Below are positions 1 to 11,619 of a stretch of 64,000 nt of DNA, piece by piece. A program made the position numbers and the translations under genes. The DNA lies in contig CM043962.1 of NCBI GenBank assembly GCA_014529385.2, forward strand, positions 45,947,598-46,011,597, written 5' to 3'. The stretch comes from Adiantum capillus-veneris (Eukaryota > Streptophyta > Polypodiopsida > Polypodiales > Pteridaceae). Every line of letters begins with the position of its first letter. The stretch's first letter is position 1. Below the pieces are notes generated by a model. It saw only the letters and a list, made by a program, of their open reading frames with translations. It was not told where the DNA came from and did no database searches.

Positions 1-244
1 TTTCCATGCGCATATTGATAGATATTCCGACGCATATATGGACAGGCTGCAAGTACGTCGATAATCGTGTGGAAAGGTACGGCCGTCGATATATACTGCG
101 TCGATATCTTGATGTTATGTTGTAGTGCCATCATTTTGCACTGTTGTAGTGACCACTGCTAGCATAACCTGATAAGTAACAGAAAACACTGGCTCATGAT
201 GAACCCCTGGCATGTGACCTTGTAAAGAGTCCATAGGCTGAAAT

Positions 245-815
245 TCAGACCTCATGGGCAAAGACTCCACCCCTAACTGGCTCATTTTCCTCAACTTCCA
301 CTCTTTGTTCCTTGCTACCTCTAGTCTCCACTCTCCAACGTATATTCTCCCAAAGACCAGCCAAGAACGTGCCCTTCTTCATCATGTCAGGTGGCGGTAC
401 TTGTGGTGCTAAGGCCTTGCACATCCGCTCCCGTGCCAACGAGAACTTACGTATGTACGCATCTACTGGCTTACCTTCCTTTTTCACCAAAGCTTGTACT
501 TCTTGCCACACTTTGTCAGGATATTCTATCTTCACATACTCCAATTCCAATCCATGCCTTAGATTGTCCCAACTCAATCTTACAGGTGGATCCACCACAC
601 GCAACTCCTCTTCAAATGCTTTGGACCAAACTCGTGCATCACTCTTCAAATAGATTTGGAGAAGATGTAACATCTACGCCGGGTCATGAATCTGGTTGCT
701 AATGCAGACAACCTCCATCTTTTCCAAAAAGTCTTCCACATCTTCGTCACTTCTTCCATGAAATTCCGGATAAGAGAAAGCCACGGCTACCCAAGTTACG
801 ATGCTTCGAGAACCC
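245..815 (-). pseudogene. gag fragment of Ty3/gypsy element E1
   Basis: Gag forms the capsid-like particle of LTR retrotransposons. On the minus strand a stretch containing FHGRSDEDVEDFLEKM (about 770-720) runs into a TAG stop and then a 142-codon open frame from 673. That frame has the usual retrotransposon gag core (DARVWSKAFEEEL, then SWDNLRHGLELEYVK, then a KKEGKPVDAYIRKFSLARERM helix region). The frame ends at 245 without a zinc knuckle. Protease, RT and integrase would lie beyond the left edge. The in-frame stop makes it a pseudogene. Lineage is not assignable from gag alone; gypsy is inferred from the capsid pattern and the primer site at 1795. Confidence 0.65.
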
Positions 816-1794
816 CTTCGAACACACGTGCAAGAACCCAAAACTTTTGACTAACTCAATTCCCAGAAACTTCAATGGAGCTCAACTTTAGATAAGGACA
901 AACACATGCACATCAAATGAGTTTTCATAGTTAATCATCGGAATTACAACAGGCAAAGGACATTCCAGTATCTCTCTTAATCTTCTTGGGCCAAACATAA
1001 AGACTATGCGCTATTGGAAAAAAATCTTCCTGGACACATGAACATTTATCTGGATTCTTTGAGTTAAATGAAAAAGAGTGAATTGAGGGCCATTTTGATC
1101 ATCCATTAAAGCCAACCATGAAGCTCCCAAGAAGGCACACCTGACTTATCCTCTGATTTTTCGAGAATTTCAGCAACGTAACAGCATAAATGGCTCAAAA
1201 GACCAAAAAACCAGCCATCACAACTTGGAAAATTTTTGGCAGAGTTTCCCCATAAGTAGAGCAGTAAGAACCCAAAATATAGACTGTATATGTAAGCATA
1301 AATTGCCAACAATAGAACCCGAGCATCAAGTAGGAATCACTAGTACATAGCCTATGGCGAGGTCACAATAAGGGTGCTCCAGCCACGTGTATCATCGAAA
1401 GGATCTCACATTTGAGAATCCCCCAGCTCAATAAAACCTCACGCTATCGACCCTCTCACGAAAGCTTATGCAAATCTCGTATAGTCAAGTCTCAGAAACG
1501 ACTATCTTCCAGACCAAGTCTCAAAAATGGCTGGGACTACCAAATAAAACCAAGTATGGCTCCACAAAGGCGTACAATGGCAGTATCCACAAGTAGCGTA
1601 CAATACAAGACAATGCGCTCAAACAGGCGCCAAGTGATGCATACCCACGGAAACTGCAAGTAATTCCCACTGTCGGTGTATCACTCTACTCCCACTACCT
1701 GTACCTATGTGAATCACCTGTAACCTGTAACCTGTAACCTGTAATTCCGTATCTCGAAGCTTGAAGCTCGAAGCAGAAGGTACTCGAAGAAGAT
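816..1794 (-). other. Untranslated leader of E1
   Basis: About 1 kb between the primer site and gag of E1. No supported reading frame was seen. It contains four perfect copies of the 7-bp unit CCTGTAA at 1717-1744. It is read here as the element's 5' leader. Confidence 0.4.
1717..1744. repeat. Tandem 7-bp repeat, 4 x CCTGTAA
   Basis: Four perfect consecutive units. The unit length matches plant telomere repeats, but the sequence (TTACAGG on the other strand) is not the plant telomere motif. Confidence 0.8.
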
Positions 1795-1818
1795 CCTCAA
1801 TGGGGGCGCCAAAATAAT
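1795..1818 (-). other. Primer binding site and 5' LTR edge of E1
   Basis: On the minus strand TGGCGCCCCCATTGAGG (1811-1795) follows a candidate LTR end ...GCTCACA at 1818 after a 6-nt spacer. A TGG start just inside an LTR is the normal reverse-transcription primer site. The LTR would extend rightward. A matching inverted end GCTCACA occurs at 2099-2105, but that would give an unusually short LTR, so the outer boundary is left open. Confidence 0.45.
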
Positions 1819-2105
1819 GTGAGCGGGATGGAAACACACAGAACGCCTCTATAATGACCTGACACACACTCTTGGGATGATATACACACACACTATGGGG
1901 CACCACTTGGCTTACACAACCCACCTAGCCGAGACAGGGAACACATCAATGGAGTGAGAGGAGAGAGACTACCCATTTACCCACTCAACACAAAGAGACA
2001 TACACACACACACACACACACAAAAACTCAGCTCAAAAGAGGATAATTCCTGATTTTTAGATACAATTGAGCTTGGGCCAACACCGATGGGGCAAATAGC
2101 TCACA

Positions 2106-3060
2106 CAATATGGGTAAAATATGCCAAATACAATCACAAATGAGAGCACAAGCTTCGCTAATAGGAGAAACTTACATAGCCAAAACAGCATAAAAATAGT
2201 GAGTAATTTGGCAAAATGAACAGCTCCATCGCGTCCGGAATGGCCCAAAACCCCAGTCTGCAATGTCAAAGTGCTCAAATCCAACCTCGGATGAGCAGTT
2301 TATGGCCAAAACGGGCTCCAAAAACAACAAAAACACAGTTGCGGCTGGTTCCTCCTCATCTCTCCACGTTTTTTCTGGTCTTCTCTCTGGTTTTTCAGTT
2401 TTCACACTTAGCTTTATTACTTGGGCACCTTTAGCCTTTTAGTGGACCTCAAACAGACCCCGAACATGCCCAAAAACTGGCCTCGCAGTGCATAGTTGTC
2501 ACCCTGCTGCATCCATCCGCACACCTGGCACTCAACTTTTTTCAATAATTCATCCCACCACCACGTGAAGTGGCCCCAAAATATGGTCCTCATGATGAGC
2601 TTTGTGCATAATTATCACAAGAAAACACCCACGTTGTGTCCGTACGCCACTAGATGCCAGCTGACGCACCTGCTTACCTCATGTCGTCGACCCACGGATA
2701 GCTTCCTCGAGAATTTTTACGCACCACCAATTCCTTATTATTATAGAAAAACACACTGATACTGGTGATAGTGAAAATCGATGCACTATGTACATGTTGT
2801 CCTACCTGCACACATGTGGGTCCCACGTAACCACCTGGCTCTGAAAAATGGGCAATCCTTTATTCAATGCACCATGCATGTGTATGTACATATGCGCAAT
2901 CTCTTGCTCCAAAAAACTCCTGACAACGCCAACACAGGGTAATTGGGAGTCTCGGGAACAACAACGTGTGCACTGGCCACACCAAACTTAAACCATAGGC
3001 TCATCTCAAGTAAGAGAACAAAAGCTAGGATCCAAAGTGCAAAGCTGACAAATGATGTTT
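2106..3060. other. Stretch without recognised features
   Basis: Only short frames in all directions and no motif I can name. It probably holds LTR remnants of E1 and decayed repeat sequence. Confidence 0.4.
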
Positions 3061-3136
3061 GCAGCGTCAAAAAACAGGTCAGCCAGGACCTATTGATCGG
3101 ATGTCGGATCATCCAATTATCCCTTTGGAGCCATTT

Positions 3137-3905
3137 CAAGGCTCGAATTTGTCAGACCCATTAAGCCTAAGGCCTTTAGGACTGGGAGAAGATATATATT
3201 GGTGGCTACAGATTATGCTACAAAATGGGTGGAGACATAAGCATTTAAAGATAATAGGGCATCTAGTGTAGTGTAGCAACATTTCTCCATCAAAATATTA
3301 TGATGAGATTTAGCTATTTGATTAAACTGGTTTCTAATCAGGGGAGACATTTTATGAATTCAGTTATTGAAGAGTTGACTGCTACAGACATGATGATGCA
3401 TAAGAAGTCGACGTCGTATCATCCACAGGCAAATGGACAGCGGGAAGCTCTAATAAGGTGTTTCTAAAGATTTTAAAGGAATGTGTGTTTGATAATAAGA
3501 AGGATTGGGATGTAAGCTTGATTCTACATTGTGGTCCTTCATGACAGCTTATAAAATTGCAACAAGATCGGGTTATTAGCTCTTACATAGTGGAAGTTAT
3601 GCAAAAGCACTGACAAGCTTGGGTGAATAGACATGTGAAGTTCAAGGTGTTTAAAGTGAATGACTGGGTTATGGTATAACTCCAAGTTGGGACCACATCT
3701 TGGTAAGATTACATTACGGTACATTGGACCATGTCGGATCATTGCGCATTTGGGCGAAGGCACATTCAGATTGAGAGATTATTCTAGGATAGATGTACCG
3801 AAGCCAATAAATAGATTTCGGCTCAAGTTGTTTATAGGAACCCTACGCAAGGAGGGGTATGTGCAGGGGGGCTTAAATCCAATGGAAGCGGATATGCCAT
3901 TGACA
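3137..3905 (+). pseudogene. Decayed integrase of gypsy element E2
   Basis: Retroviral-type integrase inserts element DNA into the genome. YILVATDYATKWVE is readable at 3192-3233 (first catalytic Asp in ATDY), then a stop. After a frame change, VSNQGRHF appears at 3331-3354, where the usual second catalytic Asp is Asn (aat, 3337-3339), followed by SYHPQANGQREAL. A C-terminal integrase segment with GPCRIIAHLGEGTFRLRD lies at 3735-3780. Several stops and frameshifts break it. The motif style resembles non-chromodomain (Tat/Athila-side) Ty3/gypsy elements. No RT is left upstream, so the 5' part is deleted or unrecognisable. Confidence 0.65.
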
Positions 3906-4339
3906 TGAGACCTTCTTAAATTGTGGGTTAATTCAAATTTAGGGGTGTCAAGTCATTTGATTTTCCTCAAAGAGAGGACACATCATTATAAGTATCCTAT
4001 GGGGGATATCTCGCATGGGATTAATTCATGTCACCCACTACACTAATGTGTTTACATGTCTTGCTCTCACAAAGGTACCATGCAATTATAAGTGCTAGAG
4101 AGGTTAAATAAGCTAAGGTGCAACTTGCAGCGTTAGAATCAGAGGCTGTTATAGCGAGTGAGACTTTTGCAGTAGGTATGCCTTCCACCATGGCGACACC
4201 ATGCAAGGCAAAGGAAGAGGCTATGGTGAAGATGGGTATTGTAGCAACATCTACAAGAGTGGTCATAGACATAGATGAAGGGGGTGATGAAGCGTAGGGT
4301 AGCCTAGTGGAGTCGCAAATTGATACGGCTAACCCTAGT

Positions 4340-6030
4340 ATGGCTACATGATTAAAGTGTATTGGCTTATGGGAGTTTGTAACCGAACCATGGAAAGCTT
4401 GGAGAGCAATAGAGAACACAACAGAAATTTGGGGTTTGTTGCAACAAGGAGAAGGAGATACATTAGGTGTGAAGATAATGCTTGAGGTAGTGTCCAATGT
4501 GTTTGGCTTGTCTTTGGTGGAAGATTCCCCAATGATGAAGGTGGCAGACCATGGCATGCACATAGAGTCTAGGGCACCCATAGGGTCGACAATTTACTAC
4601 ATGATGCAACATTCAGATTTTCTATGAAGGAGGCACATTAAGTGGTATCTCGACCGAGTGTGCCTGATGGTGAAGAATACATATATGAGCAAGGATGCCT
4701 TTCAGCCATTGTTTACATCAGAGATGAATGTGCCAATGGATTGGGCCGCTCGGGTTTTTCAAAGATTACATGTGTAAGATTAGCTAGATAAGCATCAAAT
4801 ACGCATTTGAACCGGCTACTCCTTATTTAGCACGTTTGTATGCTTTTGTTTTGAGAACCGTTGAGAAAGTGCAAAAGATCAGAGTGTAGCCTGGTGTTGA
4901 GAAGAAAAGGAGAATTAGCTGGGAAAAAACACAACCAAGCAAGGTGCAAATTACTGAGATAGAGAATATTCCACCAAAAATGGAGTCTGCCATTCCAAAT
5001 GTAGAGTATACTGAGGAAAAGAAGTTGGCAAAGAAAATTAAGTTTGTCAAGAAAAAGAAGCAACCTGAGGCTGCTAAAGCTCATGTGCAGGAGCTGAATG
5101 TTGCTAAGAGTGGATTGTCTCCCCCGATGCGGGTCATAATAGATGTGGAGGATGCAATGGGTTGTGTTCAATCTATTCAAAATTTCATTTTGAAGCAAAA
5201 GGAAGACCTAGAGGCTACAAAAGAGAAATCAAAACAGAATATTGAGACATAGGAAGCCGTGCATGTGACATATTAGCAATATAGGGAATTGAGGAGTATG
5301 TGGTGGAATTGGAAAGGGAGATTAAGCAAATGAAGGTGTCCAAGCTTGAGCATTTATTAAAATTCCACATGACCTAGGATGAATTCAAGGTTGGACTAAT
5401 GTTGTTGAGGCTAATGTGATGGAGCGGATGACTGAGTTGCAGACACAATTCACAAAGATGCAGGCGGAGAATACATTGTTTCATGATCGGGTATAGGCTT
5501 AAAGTGCTCTTGAGAAAGAAATGTTGGAGGACACTACAGAAATGCAAGGGGTAGTCCTTATTACAAATGAGGTTGAAGAATTAAAGCACAGATTGTAGGA
5601 GAAATCGGAAGAGTTGTGGGGTGGTTTGAAAAAAAACGTGTAGCAATTAGATGCAAAAACAGATTAAAGACCTGGAAAAGTTGTTTGTCAAAGTAGAGGA
5701 CAAGGAGTTGGTGCTAGAAGCAAAGGAATTGCGTGCCTAGAACAAAACTTTGAAGGAGCAAGTTGTGAGTATGGAGGCAAAACAAGCAATGTTGGTGGAT
5801 CAAATAGTGTTTCTAACCACTAAGGCAGTACAAGAGAGTATGGAAGTGGGCAATCCAATGGTTCTTGTGGAGAAGAAGACAGAGTCACTGGTGGTGAAGA
5901 CATGGGAGATTACTCTAATCATGGGTGGTAGTCTGGTAGCAACAAATGCTATGGTCAAACTGAGCGCTTACAATCTGAATTTGCAAGGGCACAGTCCACC
6001 TAACATGGTTCTTTGATTTCGGATCAAGGG
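4340..6030 (+). pseudogene. Coiled-coil 3' reading frame downstream of E2 integrase
   Basis: Plus-strand reading continues after integrase in pieces: a globular-looking part (4345-4640, with WKAWRAIENTTEIWGLL), a Lys-rich part (4944-5252, KKLAKKIKFVKKKKQPEAAK), then stretches rich in Glu, Lys, Leu and Gln such as MTELQTQFTKMQAENTLF (about 5428-5480) and NEVEELKHRL (about 5570-5600), which look like coiled coil. Many stops interrupt it. The position after integrase matches the extra 3' frame of F1/F2 further right, but direct sequence similarity is not obvious. Function unknown; no known domain recognised. Confidence 0.5.
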
Positions 6031-6059
6031 ATTGTGAGAGTCGGGCCAAATTTTGGAAA

Positions 6060-7054
6060 ACTTTCAAGCCACCGCGGACAGCACCTGTGTAAAAGGAATA
6101 TACAACCATTACTTAGGTTTAAGGTCTAAAGTCTGTTTTGATTTTGATATTCATGTGGCTATCTAGGGAGTCTCATGTGATCTCGGAAGTTACATTGTCC
6201 AGTTTCCTAGATGAAGCCTTTGTAATCTTGTTTCGCAAAACCAATGAAAAAGAAGGGGCTTGTTTTGCCTTATCTCAGTATGCACGTATGTTCCATTGTC
6301 TGTGTGATTTACTGCTTGTGTATTACCATAGTTTACGGGTGGGGTTGAAGTTCTTCAGATGGGAGTGAAGCTCTTGGGATGGGGGTTGAAGCTCTTGCAC
6401 CACTAGACTTGGCAAGTGTGGTTGCTCTACTTGTCCCACTATGCTAGTTGAATTCATGGGTGGATTTTGGCACATAGTGGCTTTACGTAGTTATTGGACT
6501 CGGGGTTGAAGGTCTTGCACCACTGGACTTGGCAAATGTGGTTCCTCTTCTTTCCATTGTCCATGTCGCTCCTAAATTTGTTGTTGCCACTTTTGCAAGC
6601 TGGATGCTACACAGTCCAATATAGACTCCATGTCTTGGCGAACTCAAGAAGTTGAGTCTTGCCAAATTGTTGTGAGCGCATCTTGAGCCAGGAGAGAACG
6701 AGAGGAGGCACTCACAATCAACAAGATCTTGAGACTTGGTTATAAACTTAATCTTGATTACATACTTAATAATTGATTATGGGATCTTAATACAAGACTT
6801 GAAACTTGATCAAGGAAACTTAATACAAGACTTGGATTACAAAACTGGGGTACAATGCAAGACTTGGTTACAATAACAAGACTTTGTAACAAGAAGAAGA
6901 CTCAAAAACAAGACAAGAACTAGTTGAGGGCTTACCTCACAGGAGCCTCACAAGTGGTGTTGAGAAGGCTGAGTGGCTTGTAGCCCAAGACCTCTGTTTA
7001 TACTAAAGCTTATGGAGGTTAAAAATCTTCTAGGTGCTTCCTCAAGCTAAAAGA
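6060..7054. repeat. Non-coding stretch with two degenerate repeat sets
   Basis: A direct repeat (6385-6437 and 6504-6556; core CTTGCACCACT and ACTTGGCAA) and an AT-rich block (about 6715-6905) made of degenerate copies of ACTTGGTTACAA / ACTTAATACAAG words. It may be the 3' LTR zone of E2, but I could not fix LTR ends. No coding sequence is supported. Confidence 0.45.
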
Positions 7055-8354
7055 TTTTAACAGTAGGTTGGTAACCTAACAAGACATAAAAGTGTCCTTT
7101 CAGGGTTTTGAAAAAAACCTCCAAAACCATAGTAGATCCACTCATTTTGTAAAATCCTTTCATGAGGTTATAGTTCAAGGCCTACTACACATGGAAAAAA
7201 TAAGAAACTTGTAAAATTTCTCATCTTTTGGTCACACCAAGCCTCCAAAGTTGATGGACCAGTGCATTTTCATCAAAACAGTCATGTCTTACGTTTTGTT
7301 GCATAAAAATAAGATTAGGGATTTTTGTAGCACTTGAGATAAATTCCCTAGTTAACTTCAATGGGTTGGTGATCAGAACATATGATTGCTTCTCACTCAC
7401 TATTTTTTGTTTTGCCAAAATAAATAGGTACAAAAAGTTGAATTTTTACCATTCTGCAAACCTATCATCAAAGTTTCTATAGCCACGCTCAATACAAATA
7501 ATATATGCATGTTTTCTTAGTTCTCTATTGTCCTTTATGTTCATAAGGATCCATGGAGCGTGTCAAAATAATAATACATCTCTTACCAAGGGGAATCTTG
7601 GGGACAAAGATGAAGTGTTAAATACAGCAAACATGAAAAAATTGGGTTCAACATTATGAGTTGTAGAATCCCATAGAAACTATTCAATATCTAGCCAACT
7701 TTGATCCTTATTACTAGATATGGTTACTACCTACAAAATGCATGTAGTTGTCACAAGAAACTAACAATATTGAAAAAGCTATACTTGATATACTAGAATG
7801 TTTCGTTTTCTTCTATAACTGAAAAAATCAACTATCGTTGTGTACTATGCAAAATAGGGTATTAGGTGCTCCAAAACTCAAGGAAAAATCAAAAAAGCAT
7901 TTGGATATCATGAAATCCACCAAAAAAATCATAGAAGAGCTAAAATTGACTAAAAAACAGGATTTGATCATTTTTGTAATTTGGTCATAACTTACAACTT
8001 TAATATTTATTTCTCCCTAGAAGCATCAGGACATGTTGAGGACTACTAAAGATAGTTCTCTAGCATTATAGACCTCACAAACATGAATTCTAGAGTGGTA
8101 TAGTTGCAAAAAGCTGAAAAAAGCAAAAAACAGGACTCGTTTTTTCACACAATTTACGTTGTGAAATGTTGTGCAAGGACAATGTTAAAGATGGAATTGA
8201 TATTCCAAAAAAATGTCGAGTTTTTTTCAGCTCATGAGAAAACTTTCAAAATAGACAGCATCTCAAAATCCATTTTGAAACTCTTGACATAATTCAAGGA
8301 AAATGGTCACTTAACAGGACATAAAAGTGTCCCATTACCAACCTAGTGTTAAAA
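7055..8354. mobile_element. Candidate 1.3-kb TIR element without transposase
   Basis: Left end TTTTAACAGTAGGTTGGTAA (7055-7074) and right end TTACCAACCTAGTGTTAAAA (8335-8354) are inverted copies of each other with one mismatch in 20. Just inside, a segment containing GACATAAAAGTGTCC occurs at both ends in direct rather than inverted orientation. The interior is AT-rich with no supported coding frame. No target-site duplication is clear. It could be a non-autonomous DNA transposon, or two chance copies of a local repeat, since the flanks are themselves repetitive. Confidence 0.4.
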
Positions 8355-8383
8355 GAAGCTTCTAGGTTCTTTCTTAAGTTTAA

Positions 8384-8592
8384 GGAGGTTAAGAACTTTC
8401 TAGGTCCTTCCTCAGGCTTCTAGAACTTTTTAGGAACTTCTAGATTCTTCTCCAAACTTCTAGAACTTTTTAGGAACTTCGAGATTCTTCTTCAAACTTG
8501 TAGAACTTTCTAGAAACTTCTAGAATCTAGTAGATGCTTGTAGAATCTTTTAGAACCTTCTAGGGATTTCTTCAATCTTCTAGAAGCTTCCA
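8384..8592. repeat. Minisatellite rich in heat-shock-element-like motifs
   Basis: Degenerate tandem copies of a TTCTAGAACTTTTTAGGAACTTC-like unit, split here as TTCTAGAA plus CTTTTTAGGAACTTC. Contains TTCTAGAA at 8418, 8458, 8508, 8518 and 8578. The run TTCTAGAAACTTCTAGAA (8508-8525) is a perfect four-box TTCnnGAA array, and 8578-8590 is a perfect three-box array. This is the consensus bound by heat shock factors. It ends just before the 5' LTR of F1. Confidence 0.7.
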
Positions 8593-8599
8593 CAACTTT

Positions 8600-9054
8600 T
8601 GTAGACCACTGGAGAGTCACCATGTGGGAACGTGTTCTTAGAAGATGGGCAGCGAATCACTTAGTAATTACTAGAATAATTACTACAGTAAACCCGAAGT
8701 ATATAAATAGGGCCCATTACATTGATATTGGGTTGGCAATTGTAATCACTTGTATTAGCGCTTTGGGCTATAATTGCACTTGAGCTTCGGTGGCAGTATT
8801 GTTGGCTATACTTTTCTCTGTAATCATATTCGTTGTAATCTCAATCATGGTATGTATTCAGTGATACTTACTTCTCAACAGTCTTCTGAATCTGAACTTT
8901 ATTCCAGTCTATAAGTCTGATTCTCATTTCAGTATTCACATTTTAGTCTAGTCTCTGATTTCTGTCTAGTCTGCTGTATGAAATCTTCCCACACGAGTAG
9001 CTGAAATCCTTCAACACTGGGATTAGCTGTCTCAAGAGATCAGCTCTAATTCCA
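8600..9054 (+). repeat. 5' LTR of F1
   Basis: 455 bp, starts TGTAGACC and ends AATTCCA. The ends are set by comparison with three other copies (14923, 19509, 27493). A TATA-like TATATAAATAG lies at 8700-8710, the likely promoter. About 70 bp from its 3' end it contains TTCCCACA (8986-8993), the inverse of an internal TGTGGGAA (8623-8630), which could be mistaken for the LTR ends. Confidence 0.85.
8700..8710 (+). promoter_or_regulatory. TATA box in F1 LTR
   Basis: TATATAAATAG about 100 bp into the LTR, kept in the 3' LTR at 15024-15034. This position suits the U3 promoter that would start the genomic RNA. Confidence 0.6.
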
Positions 9055-9057
9055 TTT

Positions 9058-9075
9058 TGGCGCTCACGATGGCTC
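9058..9075 (+). other. Primer binding site of F1
   Basis: TGGCGCTCACGATGGC starts 3 nt after the LTR end. The same site in F2 reads TGGCGATCACGGTGCC. The primer tRNA is not assigned. Confidence 0.65.
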
Positions 9076-9127
9076 GAGTTGAAGCTCGTGGACTGAAAGA
9101 CTCTTCTCCCAGTTGAAGTTTTCAGCA

Positions 9128-11090
9128 ATGGCACCAAAATCCAATCGTGGCCGGAAATCTACCAATCGTGTGGACCCCATTCCTAAGGAGTCAGGAAGAG
9201 AGTCTGACCCCAAGCAAGAGAAAATGACCGACACTGAGGCTCAGGAGGAACATAGTCAGGCTGATAAGGTGCAGAACTCACAGCACTCCAGTCATTCTTG
9301 ACGCAGACGGGCAGAACGGGAAGCACGAAAGGCAAAGAGTTCCAAGAGTTCTCAGTCTCGCCAGAAAGATGCGCATATCAAAGGCAGAAAGGAAAGTCGC
9401 CATACTTCTAGCAGACAAAACAGAGAAGATACTGTTACTGAGACAGATACAGAGATTGATTGGGATGCTGGCACTGATAATTTCAAGAAGGCTCCCAAGT
9501 GTCAGTCTGAAGCCAAGAAGAGAACTGGCGGGATCAGCAGTAATCGAAATGATTACACCGCTTCCCCGAAGATTTCCTTTCCCATATTCAAAGGAGGGAA
9601 AAAGGATGATCCTCATGTTCACATACAAGCTTTTGAGCAGTATGCTGAACTAAAAAACATTGATGAAGATGATTGGGGGGAATACTTTCCACAAACCTTG
9701 AAGGAAGCAGCAAGGAAATGGTATTACCATTACCCTGCATGCTAGCTAAGATCATATAATAAATTACTTAAGGCCTTCAGGTTGGAATATTCTGACAATC
9801 GAGGAGATGAGGATATTCTCTGTGAATTGGATCAAATCAAACAGAGGAATTTGTCAGTCCGCAGCTATGTCGAAAAGATCAAAGAACTGACCAGACAGTT
9901 GTAAGAACCACCGTCTGAGAAGAGATTGAGGGCATGGTTTCTGAATGGGTTCAGAAGCAAGAAGCTGAGAGAACAAGAAGTACCAGCCCCTACAAAGAAA
10001 TTCAATGATCTGGTCCAGCGAGCATTAAAACTGGAACAGCAGGCTAAGAAAGAAAAGAGCCACAAGAAGAGAAGGACCAGTAGCAGTAGTTCGTCTATTG
10101 AAGCATCTGATTCCAGTGCAACATCCAGCAGCTCCGAGAGCAGCTCCAATGAATGGACAAAGGAAAAATCAAAGAAAGGATCATGGACCAAGAAAATTGA
10201 AGAAATGGCTAGGCAGATTGCAGAGATTAGCCATACAAGACAGCCGGTTCGGAAGATGGAGACTTGGTGTTCAAGATGTAAATCCAAGGACCACATCTCC
10301 ACGGAATGCCCACAATGTACCTACTGCAAGGCTTTCGGTCTCCTATGGAATAATTGTGGCATCCGAATTCACCATTTTAAGAAAGTAAAGGATCTATCAG
10401 TGGTTGCCTACACTAAACCAATAAAGGCAGAGCCAATCAAAGTAGCACAAGAAGAGGGACCAGGTACCAGTGGTACTGGTCAAGGACGTGGCAGATACCA
10501 ACAAGGAATGGGCAGATCAAGAGGAAGAGGCAACTTCCAGACCAGGAGCATGAATTGCTACACCTGTGGTAACTACGGTCATTTTGCAGCCCAATGTCCA
10601 GATGCACCAGTAACGACTGCTACTGAGGCTAAGGCACCAAAGCCAGTCCCAATCAGAGTAGTTACCAGGAGCAAGGGAGTGATCATTGAAGAAATTCCAG
10701 ACGTTTCAGAAGTACCAGCTAATCCTAACAGCAGCAAGTGGGCCCAACAAAGGGAAGTTTGGAAGGCCAAAGGTAAAGAAAAGGTGGTAGATGAGTGGCA
10801 AGAGCAGCGGGAACTAGCAGCTAAAATCACAGAGGATTTAGCTAAGAAGCTGCCAGAGCAACCAGAAAGTTCTGAGGCTAGAGTCACTCAGAAGATACCA
10901 TCCCAATCGACTGATAAAGATCAGTCAGTACCGGCCATGACAGAGACCATGATGGTTGTAGTACATGGACTAGCTGATGAAATGGGAGTGGAAGGAAAGA
11001 GTAGTACTAATAAAGAATAATGGCAGTGTGAAGACACTAGTTCTTCAAGCGCTGACAATCAGTCTGACCAGGAGCGAGAGGAAATTCAGG
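9128..11090 (+). pseudogene. gag of F1
   Basis: Starts MAPKSNRGRKS at 9128. In order: a hydrophilic Arg/Ser-rich N-terminus, a capsid core (KEAARKWYYHYPAC, KLREQEVPAPTKKFNDLV), a Ser-rich linker and three CCHC-type zinc knuckles (10266-10310, 10316-10357, 10555-10600) for RNA binding. Knuckle 1 is intact (CSRCKSKDHISTECP). Knuckle 2 has Leu for His (CTYCKAFGLLWNNC). Knuckle 3 is intact (CYTCGNYGHFAAQCP). Stops at 9299 (CGA to TGA against F2), 9743 (CAG to TAG) and 9902 break it. The longest open part is 9926-11020. Three knuckles is more than the usual one or two. Confidence 0.85.
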
Positions 11091-11614
11091 TGAGAATTTG
11101 TGATAGAATCCAAAAGCTGACTGTAGAGCTGGAGGATATAGGAAAGACCTTACTTGAGGTGGCCAACTTTATCAGACAACGCACGAAGACTGAGGCAGAG
11201 GCCAGAACAGTGGACCTGACGGCTGTCCGGGATGATGAAGTTCCACTTATTCAGGTAGATTACAAGGTCAGGAAGCAGTGGGAACCTCTCTCAAGCGTCA
11301 TACTAGATGGAGGAGCATGAGTCAACATAATGGGATCCCATCTTCAGCAAAGAATGGGTATCACTAACATGAAACCAGCACCATTCAAAGTAATAATGGC
11401 GGATCATCGAGTCGTACAAGCGACGGGCATGATTGAAAACATGCAGATAAGAGTTGGGAGGGAAAAATTCAAAACTAGTTTCCTAGTTTTGGATGTACAG
11501 GGAGCATATGGAATGCTATTAGGACGCCCATGGTTAAGAACAGCACATGTTGTTCATGACTACGCAAACCAGACCTTAACCATAGAAGGGGCCAGTGGCA
11601 GAATCAAAATCTAG
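11090..11614 (+). pseudogene. Aspartic protease region of F1
   Basis: Cleaves the Gag-Pol polyprotein. The active-site segment ILDGGA-stop-VNIM lies at about 11300-11330. F2 reads DGGAGVNIM at the same place, so a TGA has replaced Gly right after the catalytic motif. DGGAGVN in place of DTG/DSG is typical of Tat/Athila-side gypsy elements. The conserved C-terminal strand YGMLLGRPWL (about 11510-11540) follows. The frame ends with TAG at 11612 where F2 has CAG. Confidence 0.8.
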
Positions 11615-11619
11615 ACCAA

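Noticed and set aside
245-702. Plus-strand frames 312-653 and 391-702
   Set aside because: Antisense shadows of the gag fragment.
1717-1744. Interstitial telomere repeat
   Set aside because: The 7-bp unit is TTACAGG, not TTTAGGG, and there are only four copies.
4021-4581. 186-codon minus-strand frame
   Set aside because: Opposite strand to the E2 3' frame, no recognisable domain, composition typical of a shadow.
8623-8993. TGTGGGAA...TTCCCACA as LTR termini
   Set aside because: It looks like a perfect LTR inverted end pair, but comparison of four LTR copies and the CCCTT duplication of F2 places the true ends further out (8600 and 9054).
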